64,000 bases of DNA. It comes from CALBPI01 sp038521865 (GTDB lineage Bacteria > Pseudomonadota > Gammaproteobacteria > Steroidobacterales > Woeseiaceae). The position numbers were made by a program, and so were the translations under genes. The notes under the pieces are model-generated. The model was not told where the DNA came from and searched no databases. It saw nothing but the letters and a program-made list of their open reading frames with translations. Of this stretch, positions 16,622-24,924 are shown in pieces. How positions within the stretch are numbered: the stretch's first letter is position 1; every line of letters begins with the position of its first letter. The stretch lies in NCBI GenBank assembly GCA_038521865.1, contig JBCBKO010000005.1, positions 192,723 through 256,722 on the forward strand. The letters are read 5' to 3'.

Positions 16622-17245
16622 GTGCGAAAAATGATTGATCTCTTCCCTACGCCTTTTCTCTTATGCCGCTCGGTAATTCCAAGGGAATTGGTGGACAGGT
16701 TAGTGACTCGCGCGCTCGCGACCAACAAACAGGACAATGTCCGGACTGGCTTACTATCTCACACTGAAATGGTGGGGCCCGAAACTGAGCCGCTTTTCCG
16801 AGAGGTAGTATCGGCGGTTCTTCCCGAGGTCGCGCACTTCGGTGAGCAGCTTCTTGGAGATGAGTTTCACTGGACCGTGAAGGAAATGTGGATGAACGTG
16901 TTGGAGCACGGTGGGTCTCAATTCATGCACACTCACGCCAACAGTTTTGTATCCGGAATCGTCTACCTGTCGGAGTTGGACGCGTCCGCCCGCACGATAT
17001 TTTCTAAAAGCCCTGGCGCCAATGAATTTATCTTCAAACACGATGCTGCAGAAGGCAAGGCGAACAAGTACAACGCAGAACGCTGGATGGCACCGGACGT
17101 GAAGCCGGGCGATCTTGTGCTCTATCCTTCCTATCTCTTGCACGGTGTGCCGCCGAATCAAGGGGGGCAGCGAATCTCGTTGGCCTTGAACGCAATTCCT
17201 GACCGGTTGAAGAGTTTTGGTTACGAAGTAAGCTTCGCGCCATAA
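16622..17245 (+). CDS. Putative 2OG-Fe(II) oxygenase, TIGR02466-like, copy 1
   Basis: This 207-residue protein is a TIGR02466-type double-stranded beta-helix oxygenase. The metal-site region is FMHTHANSFVSGIVYL (His103 and His105), and the distal part is SYLLHGVPPNQGGQRISLAL, with a histidine and the arginine that would bind 2-oxoglutarate. Instead of the usual HxD the motif reads HTHAN, as in its relatives. The start is GTG at 16622 behind GAGGAAGAAG; an ATG at 16631 is possible. It is closely similar to copy 3 at 23346. It follows the MFS/spermidine-synthase-like gene, so it could modify a related amine or peptide substrate. Confidence 0.85.
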   Translation: MRKMIDLFPTPFLLCRSVIPRELVDRLVTRALATNKQDNVRTGLLSHTEMVGPETEPLFREVVSAVLPEVAHFGEQLLGDEFHWTVKEMWMNVLEHGGSQFMHTHANSFVSGIVYLSELDASARTIFSKSPGANEFIFKHDAAEGKANKYNAERWMAPDVKPGDLVLYPSYLLHGVPPNQGGQRISLALNAIPDRLKSFGYEVSFAP

Positions 17246-17249
17246 GAAA

Positions 17250-17270
17250 GGGGCCGCAATTTGCGGCCCC
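17250..17270. terminator. Bidirectional hairpin terminator
   Basis: GGGGCCGCAA pairs with TTGCGGCCCC, followed by TCCCTTATT, between the convergent oxygenase (ends 17245) and DUF3604 (ends 17315) genes. The near-perfect GC stem and the position support use in one or both directions. Confidence 0.8.
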
Positions 17271-17314
17271 TCCCTTATTCCCGTTACCGGGGTTTCGCGC
17301 TTTGCTATCGGCGA

Positions 17315-19339
17315 TTATTTGCCGCGACCATCGTCTGTAACTTCGATGAAAATCGGGTTAGCGTAGAACCAGATATCAGACCATGCTTCGACGTCAGCAT
17401 CGAGTACACCGGCGATATGCGGCGGGCACGCTGCGTCATCGCAAGGGATGTTATCCGAGAGGTTATCTGGCAGAGGGTTTCCATCCATATCCCGTTCGTT
17501 GGGGGTACCAGCAGGAATATTGCTACCACGTGCTCGAATGTAGCTATCCCCTTCTGCACGGAACCGATACGTCAGGCTGATCGAGCCGTTGCGAGACCGA
17601 CCGAGTTCTGACCCGATCCAAGACTTCTCGATTCGAGTTGTCTCTGGTGCGAGCGGATTGTAGTACTCAGGATCGGTGGGTTCGATGAATTCGCCTACCG
17701 CACCTGCGATGAGGTCGACTTGTGCAAGTACAGGTTCACTGATTGGCACGTCGAGACCGATCTGCTTCAAGGACGGGTTATCGAACTTGTACGGGCTGTT
17801 GTTCTCTCCGTCGGGATCCACCATACGCAGGCGTACTGTTACGACTTGTCCGTCACGAACCTCCAACGTCTCGCCCATGGTGGCACAGCGTTTTGATGCA
17901 CAAGCTTCAAACTTGAACTTGCTGGTGATCAGCTGGCCTTGCACCGCGAACGAGTTACCGCTGCGCAACGAATCGATAATGTCCTGAGCGGGATCACGCT
18001 CAGGCCGGTCGATCACGTACGAGAAGTGCTCTTGGTACTCACCTGGGTAGAAGTCGAGCGTGGACTCGAAGTCGAGCGGCCCGAACGCGCCGCGATTGTG
18101 CCAGTCAGAGCTGGCGAAGAACCAGAATCGGCGGCCTTCAGATAGCATCGCATCCCACATTGTGCGAATGCCTGGACGACATATTGTTACCTTGCGGAGG
18201 TCGGACGTGGTGACACCTAGAGCAGCCACTTCAGCCGGATCCAGAGGATTACCGTCGAAGTCCAGTCCAGGGCGGGCCGCTTCTGCTCCGCCATAGCAAC
18301 CGGTGCCGCCAAAAGTCCATAGCCCTGAGGATGGGCGTCGAGCAGCGTAGGTGCCGCGGTCATAGGCGGGCTGGTGACCGGGCTGAGTTTCCATACCGAA
18401 GCTGATGTCCGGCGCCATTGTGTGTGCATCACGAAGATGCTCTACGTTGAAACCTTCATCATCATCCTCGATGAATGCACCCTGACGTTCGATATGTGCT
18501 TGTACCGATACTGCATCGCCAGGGAAGTTTTCCTGAGCCCACAGAACAGCAGCGACTGATTTCACGTGGTCACCGGAGTCGTCGGTGTTGATGCCGCCTA
18601 CCAACGTAGAGTTGTAGTCGGCGATTCCTTCCTCCGGGCGACCATCAAAAAGCGTGATCAGCTTGTTGTTGTTCTCCTCAGAAATCTCGCAAGTCCAGCC
18701 CTGTCCGGCACCACCACTGGTGTCATCAGCGTTACGCCCGAAGCAGTACTCGAACTGCGCCATGGCCGCTGAGTTTGGATCGATAGCATCATACTGACCA
18801 GTAGAAATGGTGTTGGAGCTGTGCTCGTGACCGGGAACAACCCACTCAAGACCCAGGAAGGCTTCCTTGTCTTCGTTGCCTGGCAGTTCACGTGCTTCGA
18901 TGATGTCGTCGAGTTGGAACTCCTGCAGGCTTTGCCAGCGCCACATGCGCTGCACTGCGACGCCATCACCCATGGTTTCCTCAACGAGGTCACCCTTAAT
19001 CCCTTCTGGCCCGATGCTGTTCACCCACAATCCGCGGTTGAATGAGCTGTTCCGGTTCAGGTAAAGGAAGTCACTGATTCGGCAATCACGTGATCCACTG
19101 CCGGAGTGTCCGACCTGAATGAACCAGTCGAGGTATGTGAGTGATTCACGAGTCAGAGTTCGAACCGAAGTTGAACCGTCTGAACAGGTGGTATGGTTGT
19201 GAAAGTCTCCGGAGAGATATTGTCCCTCCTCCCCATCTTCTGCCTGCGCAACCGAAGGCGCTACTGCTGAGGTGGCGAGCGCTGTCGCAACCGCGGCAGA
19301 GAGCGCTGTTCGAGAAGCGATCTCACTGAGTTTAAACAT
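17315..19339 (-). CDS. Exported DUF3604 (PHP-like) protein
   Basis: This 674-residue protein has a signal peptide cleaved after about residue 33 (APSVAQA) and matches DUF3604. It opens with a PHP-like metal motif YLSGDFHNHTTCSDGS (His47, His49), then LEWVVPGHEHSSNTIST, ETQPGHQPAYDRGTYA, WFFASSDWHNRGAFGP and a C-terminal beta-rich part. PHP folds are metallophosphoesterases, so an exported phosphoesterase-like role is reasonable, but no reaction is established for the family. A Pho-box-like site about 130 bp upstream fits that idea. It is divergent from the PPIase-HupE cassette. Confidence 0.9.
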   Translation of the reverse strand: MFKLSEIASRTALSAAVATALATSAVAPSVAQAEDGEEGQYLSGDFHNHTTCSDGSTSVRTLTRESLTYLDWFIQVGHSGSGSRDCRISDFLYLNRNSSFNRGLWVNSIGPEGIKGDLVEETMGDGVAVQRMWRWQSLQEFQLDDIIEARELPGNEDKEAFLGLEWVVPGHEHSSNTISTGQYDAIDPNSAAMAQFEYCFGRNADDTSGGAGQGWTCEISEENNNKLITLFDGRPEEGIADYNSTLVGGINTDDSGDHVKSVAAVLWAQENFPGDAVSVQAHIERQGAFIEDDDEGFNVEHLRDAHTMAPDISFGMETQPGHQPAYDRGTYAARRPSSGLWTFGGTGCYGGAEAARPGLDFDGNPLDPAEVAALGVTTSDLRKVTICRPGIRTMWDAMLSEGRRFWFFASSDWHNRGAFGPLDFESTLDFYPGEYQEHFSYVIDRPERDPAQDIIDSLRSGNSFAVQGQLITSKFKFEACASKRCATMGETLEVRDGQVVTVRLRMVDPDGENNSPYKFDNPSLKQIGLDVPISEPVLAQVDLIAGAVGEFIEPTDPEYYNPLAPETTRIEKSWIGSELGRSRNGSISLTYRFRAEGDSYIRARGSNIPAGTPNERDMDGNPLPDNLSDNIPCDDAACPPHIAGVLDADVEAWSDIWFYANPIFIEVTDDGRGK

Positions 19340-19671
19340 TGTTATCCGTCTCCTAATAGACGTCGGTGTTTGTCATTTATTGCGAACACGGGGAGCACCT
19401 GACCGAACCCCCCCAATCAAGGAGGGTGACCACCAAAGATGACAAACAAGTAATCTCTTCGTGACTAAAGCATCACCGTTTTATGACAAACCACTAGGGT
19501 GCGGTCCGGGCTGCCAACAATCAGAGACTTACAGTGCTTTAGTCGAGTGCCCATACTCGGCATTGTCATGAATTCGTTATGTTCGCCAGTTATTTTCAAC
19601 GAATATTCTTTTGGCCCTGCTACCTATCTAGAATTGATACATAAATGGCAGTCGGGCTCTCGCAGGCCAGC
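19340..19671. other. Divergent intergenic region between DUF3604 and the PPIase-HupE cassette
   Basis: This stretch of about 330 bp contains no credible gene. The nine-base word ATGACAAAC occurs three times: on the plus strand at 19439-19447 and 19483-19491 (44 bp apart), and inverted as GTTTGTCAT at 19368-19376. The third copy is part of the Pho-box-like site. The half nearer the PPIase start is AT-rich (GAATATTCTTTTGG) and probably holds its promoter. Confidence 0.6.
19471..19489 (-). promoter_or_regulatory. Pho-box-like site upstream of DUF3604
   Basis: Read on the minus strand the sequence is TTGTCATAAAACGGTGATG. Against the PhoB consensus (two CTGTCAT-like 7-mers separated by four A/T bases) the first 7-mer matches 6 of 7 and the second 5 of 7, with an AAAA spacer. 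It points towards the DUF3604 gene, about 130 bp before its start. Confidence 0.5.
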
Positions 19672-20550
19672 ATGGGGGTTAACAGTGTGTTGAGGTCGTT
19701 TGCCAAGCTCTTGCGGGAGCCATTGGTCCAGTTCCTGTGCATCGGATTGGTGGTCTACGGCGTAGACTCTTTTGTGTTCGAGAACACGGAAAACCCCAGA
19801 AGAATCCGTATCGATGACGCTCGATTCCAGTCTCTGGTGGACATCTACAGGGAGGAGCGCGGTCAGTTTCCTTCCGGAGAAGAGCTCGAGGCGCTGTTGG
19901 TAACATGGACCCAGAACGAAGTGATGTACCGGGAGGCTCTCAGCATGGGGCTCGACCGCGGCGACGAAATGATTCGTTCTCGCATGGTCCTGAAACTTCG
20001 TGACGTCTTGTTCAACAACGTCATCGTGGAAACGCCAGACGATGAGACTTTGGAAGCGTGGTTCGAGTCCAACCGACTCAACTATGACAGACCTGACATC
20101 ATTGACTTCCAGCAATTTCAGATAGACGCGGACGATGTCGCATTGACACCGCAGTTGGTAGATGCTGCCAATGCAGGTGGTCTTCCGGATCGCTATACGT
20201 CACGCATCAAGAGCTACGAGATGCGTATTGACGACAACTTGTATTCCGTCTTCGATGACTCGGATGCCAGGGCATTGATTTCGGCACCGCTACGTGAATG
20301 GAGACCTGCAAGTTCGTCTCAAGGGAAGCACGTGGTCAGAATTACGCGGCGGGTTCCAGGCGAGCTCGCACAATTCGACAGGGTTCGGGCAGCCGTACTA
20401 TCGGATTGGAGCAAACAAGCTCGCGAGGCAGAGCTTGCGCAGGCGTTGCGAGAGATCGTTGAAGACTACGATATCACTTATGAATTTTCGCGTGATATGG
20501 TCCAGCAGAACCTTGCTGCATCGTCTGGAACCTCGGCGTCGGCGGACTAG
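19672..20550 (+). CDS. Membrane-anchored parvulin-like peptidyl-prolyl isomerase
   Basis: This protein of about 292 residues has one N-terminal membrane helix (VQFLCIGLVVYGVDSFVF), a SurA/PpiD-like helical region (RIDDARFQSLVDIYREERGQ, LVTWTQNEVMYREALSMGLDRGDEMIRSRM), and a degenerate parvulin-like C-terminal part (VVRITRRVPGELAQFDRVR). It is probably a periplasm-facing chaperone or isomerase. The ATG at 19672 (GCAGG upstream) was preferred; 19645 would add nine residues. It is followed after 4 bp by three HupE/UreJ-type genes, and probably assists folding of those proteins or of their partner. The family name is established; the substrate is inferred. Confidence 0.8.
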   Translation: MGVNSVLRSFAKLLREPLVQFLCIGLVVYGVDSFVFENTENPRRIRIDDARFQSLVDIYREERGQFPSGEELEALLVTWTQNEVMYREALSMGLDRGDEMIRSRMVLKLRDVLFNNVIVETPDDETLEAWFESNRLNYDRPDIIDFQQFQIDADDVALTPQLVDAANAGGLPDRYTSRIKSYEMRIDDNLYSVFDDSDARALISAPLREWRPASSSQGKHVVRITRRVPGELAQFDRVRAAVLSDWSKQAREAELAQALREIVEDYDITYEFSRDMVQQNLAASSGTSASAD

Positions 20551-20554
20551 GCTC

Positions 20555-21538
20555 ATGAATATTCGTAGATCGAGCAACATTCTCGTGTTGATCCTAGCGT
20601 TTGCCGGAGTGTTCGTGGCCGGGACTTCTGCCGCCCACGATACGCCGATTGCGTTATTGACGCTAAAAGAAACGGCACCAGGTACTTTCGTCGAACGTTG
20701 GACGTTCTCCTCCGCAACTATCGCTGAGAATCCCACGCCACTTTATCCACAGCACTGCAGGCGAGAACCGCCAGAGGTGTTCTGTGGTGAACGTCGACTG
20801 AGCGGCGAATTCTCTATCGACAAACTGGGCGAGGTTTACTCGGCGACGGTGGTCCGACTGATCCCCAGAGAGGGGAACCGAACCAGCTTTACGCTGACGT
20901 CAGCCTCACCGACGATTTCGATTTCGGCGACTGGAGAGCTGAATCTCGGTGGAATCGTCAAGGCTTACATTCCTCTAGGGTTCGAGCACATCATGTTAGG
21001 TGTGGATCATTTGCTGTTCGTGTTGGGTTTGATCTTGTTGGTGCGCTCACCGACGATGTTATTCAAGACCATTACTGCATTTACTGTCGCCCATAGCATC
21101 ACGCTTGCGGCTGCAACCTTTGGTTGGTTAGGTGTCCCTGAGGGAACAGTCAACGCGCTGATTGCCCTCAGCATAGTCTTTGTGGCCATAGACGTAGTGA
21201 AGCTCAGGGCTGGTGACGTCGGTTTTTCCGTCCGTTGGCCCTGGGCAATTGCATTTGGTTTCGGCCTGCTACACGGTTTTGGCTTCGCGGGCGCCCTCAG
21301 TGGTGTTGGCTTGTCTACCGAAAACCTACCTGCCGCACTTTTGTTCTTCAACGTCGGCGTTGAGCTTGGTCAGATCGTCTTTGTGGTTCTTGTGTTGTCC
21401 TTGTTCGGGGCACATCGCCGACTCGCTGCGATGCTCCCCGATTGGGCGGTGACGGCCGGAATCTACGTTATGGGAACCGCAGGAAGTGTTTGGTTCATAG
21501 ATCGCATGCTCGGTGTGCTGGAGCCTCTGTATGTATAG
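20555..21538 (+). CDS. HupE/UreJ-type membrane protein 1 (HupE_UreJ_2)
   Basis: This 327-residue protein has a signal peptide (NILVLILAFAGVFVAGTSAA), a soluble periplasmic domain of about 110 residues (HDTPIALLTLKETAPGTFVE, with a cysteine pair CRREPPEVFCGE), and a C-terminal six-helix HupE/UreJ_2 domain starting PLGFEHIMLGVDHLLFVLGL. Metal-type motifs are HIMLGVDH, VAHSITLAAA and GLLHGFGFAGAL. HupE/UreJ relatives are predicted nickel or cobalt permeases; the soluble domain is an addition. The ATG at 20555, 4 bp after the PPIase stop, was chosen because it opens a signal peptide; a longer reading would overlap the PPIase gene. Confidence 0.85.
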   Translation: MNIRRSSNILVLILAFAGVFVAGTSAAHDTPIALLTLKETAPGTFVERWTFSSATIAENPTPLYPQHCRREPPEVFCGERRLSGEFSIDKLGEVYSATVVRLIPREGNRTSFTLTSASPTISISATGELNLGGIVKAYIPLGFEHIMLGVDHLLFVLGLILLVRSPTMLFKTITAFTVAHSITLAAATFGWLGVPEGTVNALIALSIVFVAIDVVKLRAGDVGFSVRWPWAIAFGFGLLHGFGFAGALSGVGLSTENLPAALLFFNVGVELGQIVFVVLVLSLFGAHRRLAAMLPDWAVTAGIYVMGTAGSVWFIDRMLGVLEPLYV

Positions 21539-22151
21539 GGATTCGAAAAGCATGGTTCGGATTTCGGCAACGCTTGCATTGCCAGCTTTCTTGCTGTTTG
21601 CCGGCTCAGCGTTCGCGCACTCTGAATCCGGCGTTACGGGTGGGCTGGTTTCGGGGCTGTTGCACCCGGTACTCGGTTTTGACCACCTCGTTGCCATGGT
21701 TGCTGTCGGGCTTTGGGGCGCGCAATTGGAAAAACCTGCGATATGGTTGCTGCCGATTACGTTCCCAATGGTGATGGCAGTGGGCGCATTGGTCGGTCTG
21801 GCGGGGCTGCCTATGCCGGGGGTGGAGTACGGCATCGCCGCTTCCGCTATCGTGCTCGGCGCTGCGGTTGCGAGCAATTTTAAACCGCCGCTGGCGCTCG
21901 CAGCGATAGTGGTTGCCGCATTCGGTGTGTTCCACGGACATGCTCACGGGAGTGAAATTCCGCAGGCTGCAAACCCGTTGGCTTATGGTGTCGGGTTCGT
22001 GCTTTCCACCGGGCTTCTACATCTATCCGGTATCCTCGTCGGGCTTTTACTCAAGTGGCCTTGGGGGAGCTTTGTTGTGCGCGCGTGTGGAGTCGCTGTT
22101 GCAGGCGTCGGAGCTATCGCCCTTGCGACCACGACGGGCTTCCTCGCATGA
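21531..22151 (+). CDS. HupE/UreJ-type metal permease 2 (canonical motifs)
   Basis: This 206-residue protein has a signal peptide (ATLALPAFLLFAGSAFA) and six transmembrane helices. It carries the full HupE signature: GLLHPVLGFDHLVAMVAVGL (HX5DH, required for metal transport in characterised family members) and VFHGHAHGSEIPQAANPLAY. This is the copy most likely to be a functional Ni/Co-type permease. The ATG at 21531 overlaps the preceding stop by 8 bp; ATG 21552 would also leave a signal peptide. It overlaps the next gene by 4 bp. Confidence 0.9.
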   Translation: MYRDSKSMVRISATLALPAFLLFAGSAFAHSESGVTGGLVSGLLHPVLGFDHLVAMVAVGLWGAQLEKPAIWLLPITFPMVMAVGALVGLAGLPMPGVEYGIAASAIVLGAAVASNFKPPLALAAIVVAAFGVFHGHAHGSEIPQAANPLAYGVGFVLSTGLLHLSGILVGLLLKWPWGSFVVRACGVAVAGVGAIALATTTGFLA

Positions 22152-22741
22152 AAAAGTTGTTGTTGGTGATACCCGGGCTGGTGATTGCGGGACCCGCTGC
22201 GGCGCATTCTGTTTCGGCGCGTTTTGGGGAGATTTACAGTGGCATGCTGCATCCTGTGACGACACTGTTGCATCTGGTGCCGTGGATCGCTATGGGCTTG
22301 TTGGCTGGTTGTCTTGGGCCCAAAGAGGCACGTCGAGCGCTTGTTGGGTTTCCTGCCAGCGTAGCAGCGGGAGCTTTGGTTGCGCCTATGCTCCCCGAGC
22401 TGCCCTGGGTTTCGTTCGTCAATATGTGCTCGTTTATTGCGCTCGGCGCACTCGTTGTGGTTTCCCGAGGGATAAGCTCGACTTTGTTCTGGACTTGTCT
22501 CGTAGTGTTCGGTGTCAGTCATGGTTATGCGAATAACGATGCATTGCTTGTGGGGTGGGGCCTTGCAAGGTATGTCCTTGGACTGACGATTGCCGCCTAT
22601 GTTGTGATCACGCTTGTTTCCGCAGTCTCGACACAATTGTTGGGCCAACAGGTTTGGGGGCGCGTTGCCATTCGTGCGGCCGGAAGCTGGATCGTAGCGA
22701 TTGGTGTGGTCTTTTCGGGTTACACGCTCATGGCCCTATGA
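22148..22741 (+). CDS. HupE/UreJ-like membrane protein 3 (degenerate metal motif)
   Basis: This 197-residue protein has a signal-like first helix (LLLVIPGLVIAGPAAAHSVS) and six membrane segments aligned with HupE. The HX5DH motif of copy 2 is here HPVTTLLH, so the aspartate is lost, and the HGHAHG motif reads SHGYANN. Metal transport by this copy alone is doubtful; it may act as a partner subunit of copy 2 or bind another substrate. It overlaps copy 2 and the following oxygenase by 4 bp each (ATGA), implying tight translational coupling. Confidence 0.8.
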   Translation: MKKLLLVIPGLVIAGPAAAHSVSARFGEIYSGMLHPVTTLLHLVPWIAMGLLAGCLGPKEARRALVGFPASVAAGALVAPMLPELPWVSFVNMCSFIALGALVVVSRGISSTLFWTCLVVFGVSHGYANNDALLVGWGLARYVLGLTIAAYVVITLVSAVSTQLLGQQVWGRVAIRAAGSWIVAIGVVFSGYTLMAL

Positions 22742-23349
22742 GCCAATCAAGTCTGATTTCGGCATTTTCGACGCCAATTGCCAATGTGCATTGGAAGGCA
22801 GCGGATACGTTAAACGATGCACTGCGATCTAGCATCCTGGATAGGATGGAGGCGCAGCCTGTGCAACGCAGCAATGTAGGTGGGTGGCATTCGGATCAAG
22901 ATCTCCTTCAGTGGCCTGATTCGTCGGTAGCCACGTTTTCTGACCGCCTTTGGGCTGTAATTCACTCGATCAATCAGTCGACATTTGAGGACGGAAAGGC
23001 GCCGCTTGAGGAACGGATGCGCATTGATGCTTGGGCCAACGTACTGATGCAAGGCGGTTACAACAGTGTCCATGCCCATCCCAACGCGTTGTGGTCTGGT
23101 GTGTATTACGTGACGGACAACGAGTCGATTGACGACCATCCTTTTAGTGGGAAGCTGGAACTGTTGGACCCACGGCCTGCGACGAGTGTTGCGTTTGCCG
23201 AGAGTATGAGGGTCTACGGGCGTTTTCTCGTCAATCCGATCGCCGGCCAACTGGTTGTGTTTCCGTCCTGGCTACAACACTGCGTTCATCCCTATTTCGG
23301 ACATAAGCAGCGAATTGCAATTGCGTTTAATGTCGTCGTGTTGACCTAA
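22738..23349 (+). CDS. Putative 2OG-Fe(II) oxygenase, TIGR02466-like, copy 2
   Basis: This 203-residue protein has the TIGR02466 metal-site region NSVHAHPNALWSGVYYV and a distal VVFPSWLQHCVHPYFGHKQR with the family histidines and arginine. It starts with ATG overlapping the HupE3 stop, so it is the last gene of the PPIase-HupE cassette. It is more divergent from copies 1 and 3 than they are from each other. Coupling to metal-permease-like genes suggests iron-dependent modification of a product handled by the membrane proteins, but this is inference. It converges with copy 3, overlapping it by 4 bp. Confidence 0.85.
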   Translation: MSQSSLISAFSTPIANVHWKAADTLNDALRSSILDRMEAQPVQRSNVGGWHSDQDLLQWPDSSVATFSDRLWAVIHSINQSTFEDGKAPLEERMRIDAWANVLMQGGYNSVHAHPNALWSGVYYVTDNESIDDHPFSGKLELLDPRPATSVAFAESMRVYGRFLVNPIAGQLVVFPSWLQHCVHPYFGHKQRIAIAFNVVVLT

Positions 23350-23972
23350 GAGAACTGCAAGACGTAGTCCCAACTCTGAAGGCGCTGAGGTACTGCATTG
23401 AAGGCGAGTGTCATTCTCTCGCCACCTTCGTTGCGGGGAACCTCATGCAGAAGGTAGCTTGGAAACAGGACAGCATCTCCCGGCATTTGTTTTGGTACTG
23501 CCCAGCGTGGTGCGTTGTAGGCCCCAAGTTTGACATTGCGATGCTCGTTAGTGAAAGCAAAGTCACGTCCCCCCATGTTGCGATAGAACACCGTTCGGCA
23601 ACTGGCGTGTGCTTCGGTCAAATACACCACACCGGAAATAAAGCTGTTCGCATGCGAATGAACAGTCTGGTGTCCACCGGTCGCGAGCTGATTAAGCCAT
23701 ATCTCTTTCGTGATCCAGGGCAAAGGTTCCCCGAACAGCAACTCCCCAAAATTGACGATGTGCGGTTGCATTGATTCATCGACTTCGGTGAGTACTGGAT
23801 GTTGATCAGGCGTGCTGACTGCGGAATGCGACAGACTCGACGAAGTCGAGTTGCTTGTTGTCGCTGTTTCTCTGGTGAGTGCTACAAGTTCGCCAATCAG
23901 AGCAGGGTTAACCGCTTGTTTCACCTGCATTAGTGGGACTGCGAAAAGGTCGGTGATTTTCGATTCGGCCAT
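23346..23972 (-). CDS. Putative 2OG-Fe(II) oxygenase, TIGR02466-like, copy 3
   Basis: This 208-residue protein closely resembles copy 1: TKEIWLNQLATGGHQTVHSH, HANSFISGVVYLTEAHAS, then PGDAVLFPSYLLHEVP and GGERMTLAFNAVPQRLQSWD. It keeps the HxHxN and distal H/R positions of the family. The start MAESKITDLFAVPLMQV is typical of the family. It is the third gene of the minus-strand group after the coiled-coil and EF-hand genes, about 30 bp downstream of the EF-hand stop, and may share their Pho-box-like promoter. Confidence 0.85.
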   Translation of the reverse strand: MAESKITDLFAVPLMQVKQAVNPALIGELVALTRETATTSNSTSSSLSHSAVSTPDQHPVLTEVDESMQPHIVNFGELLFGEPLPWITKEIWLNQLATGGHQTVHSHANSFISGVVYLTEAHASCRTVFYRNMGGRDFAFTNEHRNVKLGAYNAPRWAVPKQMPGDAVLFPSYLLHEVPRNEGGERMTLAFNAVPQRLQSWDYVLQFS

Positions 23973-24003
23973 CTCGGAAAAGGAATGATGTCAAAAGAGC
24001 GAA

Positions 24004-24441
24004 CTATTCGCTCGGCGCCAGATCTTCGCGCGAAACCTCGCCATCGCCGTCCAGGTCTACTCGCTCCAGTAGCTGAATGAGAAACGTCCGGTACTCGGTT
24101 CTTGAAACCACACTGTCACCATTCGAATCGATCTTCTGCCTTGCCACCTGGTCAAGCTTTGCGAGCATCTCCTTGCGTCCGGGTTCGAGCGAAGACATTT
24201 GATAGAGGTGGTAGCGAAGCGTCATGGGATACCGTTGATGCAGTTCACCCAGGTGCTCATCCACCTCTGCGGCCTGAACGTAGCCTTCATTGGTGCAATC
24301 CAGCACGGTGAAGACGGGTGGAATCAGAAATCGAGCCAAGTCAAAATCATCAAACTCATCCTCGTTGGCGAGTAGCGAAACAGGTGCCGTCAGCACAAGA
24401 ATTCCGGCGCACCAGACAAAGTTACGCATGTAATCAGTCAT
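24004..24441 (-). CDS. Exported EF-hand calcium-binding protein
   Basis: This 145-residue protein has a signal peptide (FVWCAGILVLTAPVSLLA) and two clear C-terminal EF-hand loops, DSNGDSVVSRTE and DLDGDGEVSRED. An earlier DCTNEGYVQAAEVD looks like a degenerate third loop. It probably binds calcium in the periplasm. The ATG at 24441 was chosen because GAGGAAG lies six bases upstream. It overlaps the end of the coiled-coil gene by 8 bp, so the two are coupled. Confidence 0.8.
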   Translation of the reverse strand: MTDYMRNFVWCAGILVLTAPVSLLANEDEFDDFDLARFLIPPVFTVLDCTNEGYVQAAEVDEHLGELHQRYPMTLRYHLYQMSSLEPGRKEMLAKLDQVARQKIDSNGDSVVSRTEYRTFLIQLLERVDLDGDGEVSREDLAPSE

Positions 24442-24868
24442 CACCTTCCTCTGTCAGAAACGGTGCAAAGCTGCCAGTGCGCTGCTGGATGTCAGAATGC
24501 CGTTGTCGATTGGTTGTGCCATCGGCACGCAGCGGGTCAGGAGTGAGGTCGGTGGTCGGGTAAACCGGTTGGGCGACGAGTTCGACCGGACGTTGCTGCG
24601 GTCGGTAGGACTCGTAACCTTGCGCTGGGGGAGGTAGTGGTGCCGTGTTCGCGCTTTGTTGTACTGATTCGCGCAATTCGCCGATCTGCATGTATAGGCT
24701 GAAGATATCTTGCTGCACCACCTCGAAGGGTGTGTGTAGTTCGCCTTGCTGGCGCTCCAGCTCAGCGATCTCGGACTCAAGAGCGGAGATTTTCGCCGAG
24801 AATTGTAGTGCAACGAGCACGACGAAAATCGCGACTAACGCTGCGCTTGCTTTGACAAATACCGACAT
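24434..24868 (-). CDS. Single-pass membrane coiled-coil protein
   Basis: This 144-residue protein has one N-terminal membrane helix (ASAALVAIFVVLVALQF), then a coiled coil (ISALESEIAELERQQGEL and QQDIFSLYMQIGELRESVQQ), and a Pro/Gln-rich disordered tail. I do not recognise a family. The layout suggests an inner-membrane anchor projecting a periplasmic rod. It starts with a GGAGAGG ribosome binding site and is preceded 39-56 bp upstream by a strong Pho-box match, so it heads a minus-strand operon with the EF-hand gene and perhaps oxygenase copy 3. Confidence 0.7.
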   Translation of the reverse strand: MSVFVKASAALVAIFVVLVALQFSAKISALESEIAELERQQGELHTPFEVVQQDIFSLYMQIGELRESVQQSANTAPLPPPAQGYESYRPQQRPVELVAQPVYPTTDLTPDPLRADGTTNRQRHSDIQQRTGSFAPFLTEEGDD

Positions 24869-24906
24869 AACAGCCTCTCCTTTAAAAGCAACGTTAATCC
24901 TACAGC

Positions 24907-24924
24907 GTGACAGTTTTGTGACGC
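24907..24924 (-). promoter_or_regulatory. Pho box
   Basis: On the minus strand the sequence reads GCGTCACAAAACTGTCAC. The second 7-mer, CTGTCAC, fully matches the PhoB half-site, the first matches at five of seven positions, and the spacer is AAAA. It ends 39 bp before the coiled-coil gene start codon, the spacing expected of a PhoB-activated promoter. Binding itself is inferred. Confidence 0.6.

Noticed and set aside
20294..20554. N-terminal extension of HupE protein 1
   Set aside because: It overlaps the isomerase gene, and the shorter start at 20555 gives a proper signal peptide right after the upstream stop.
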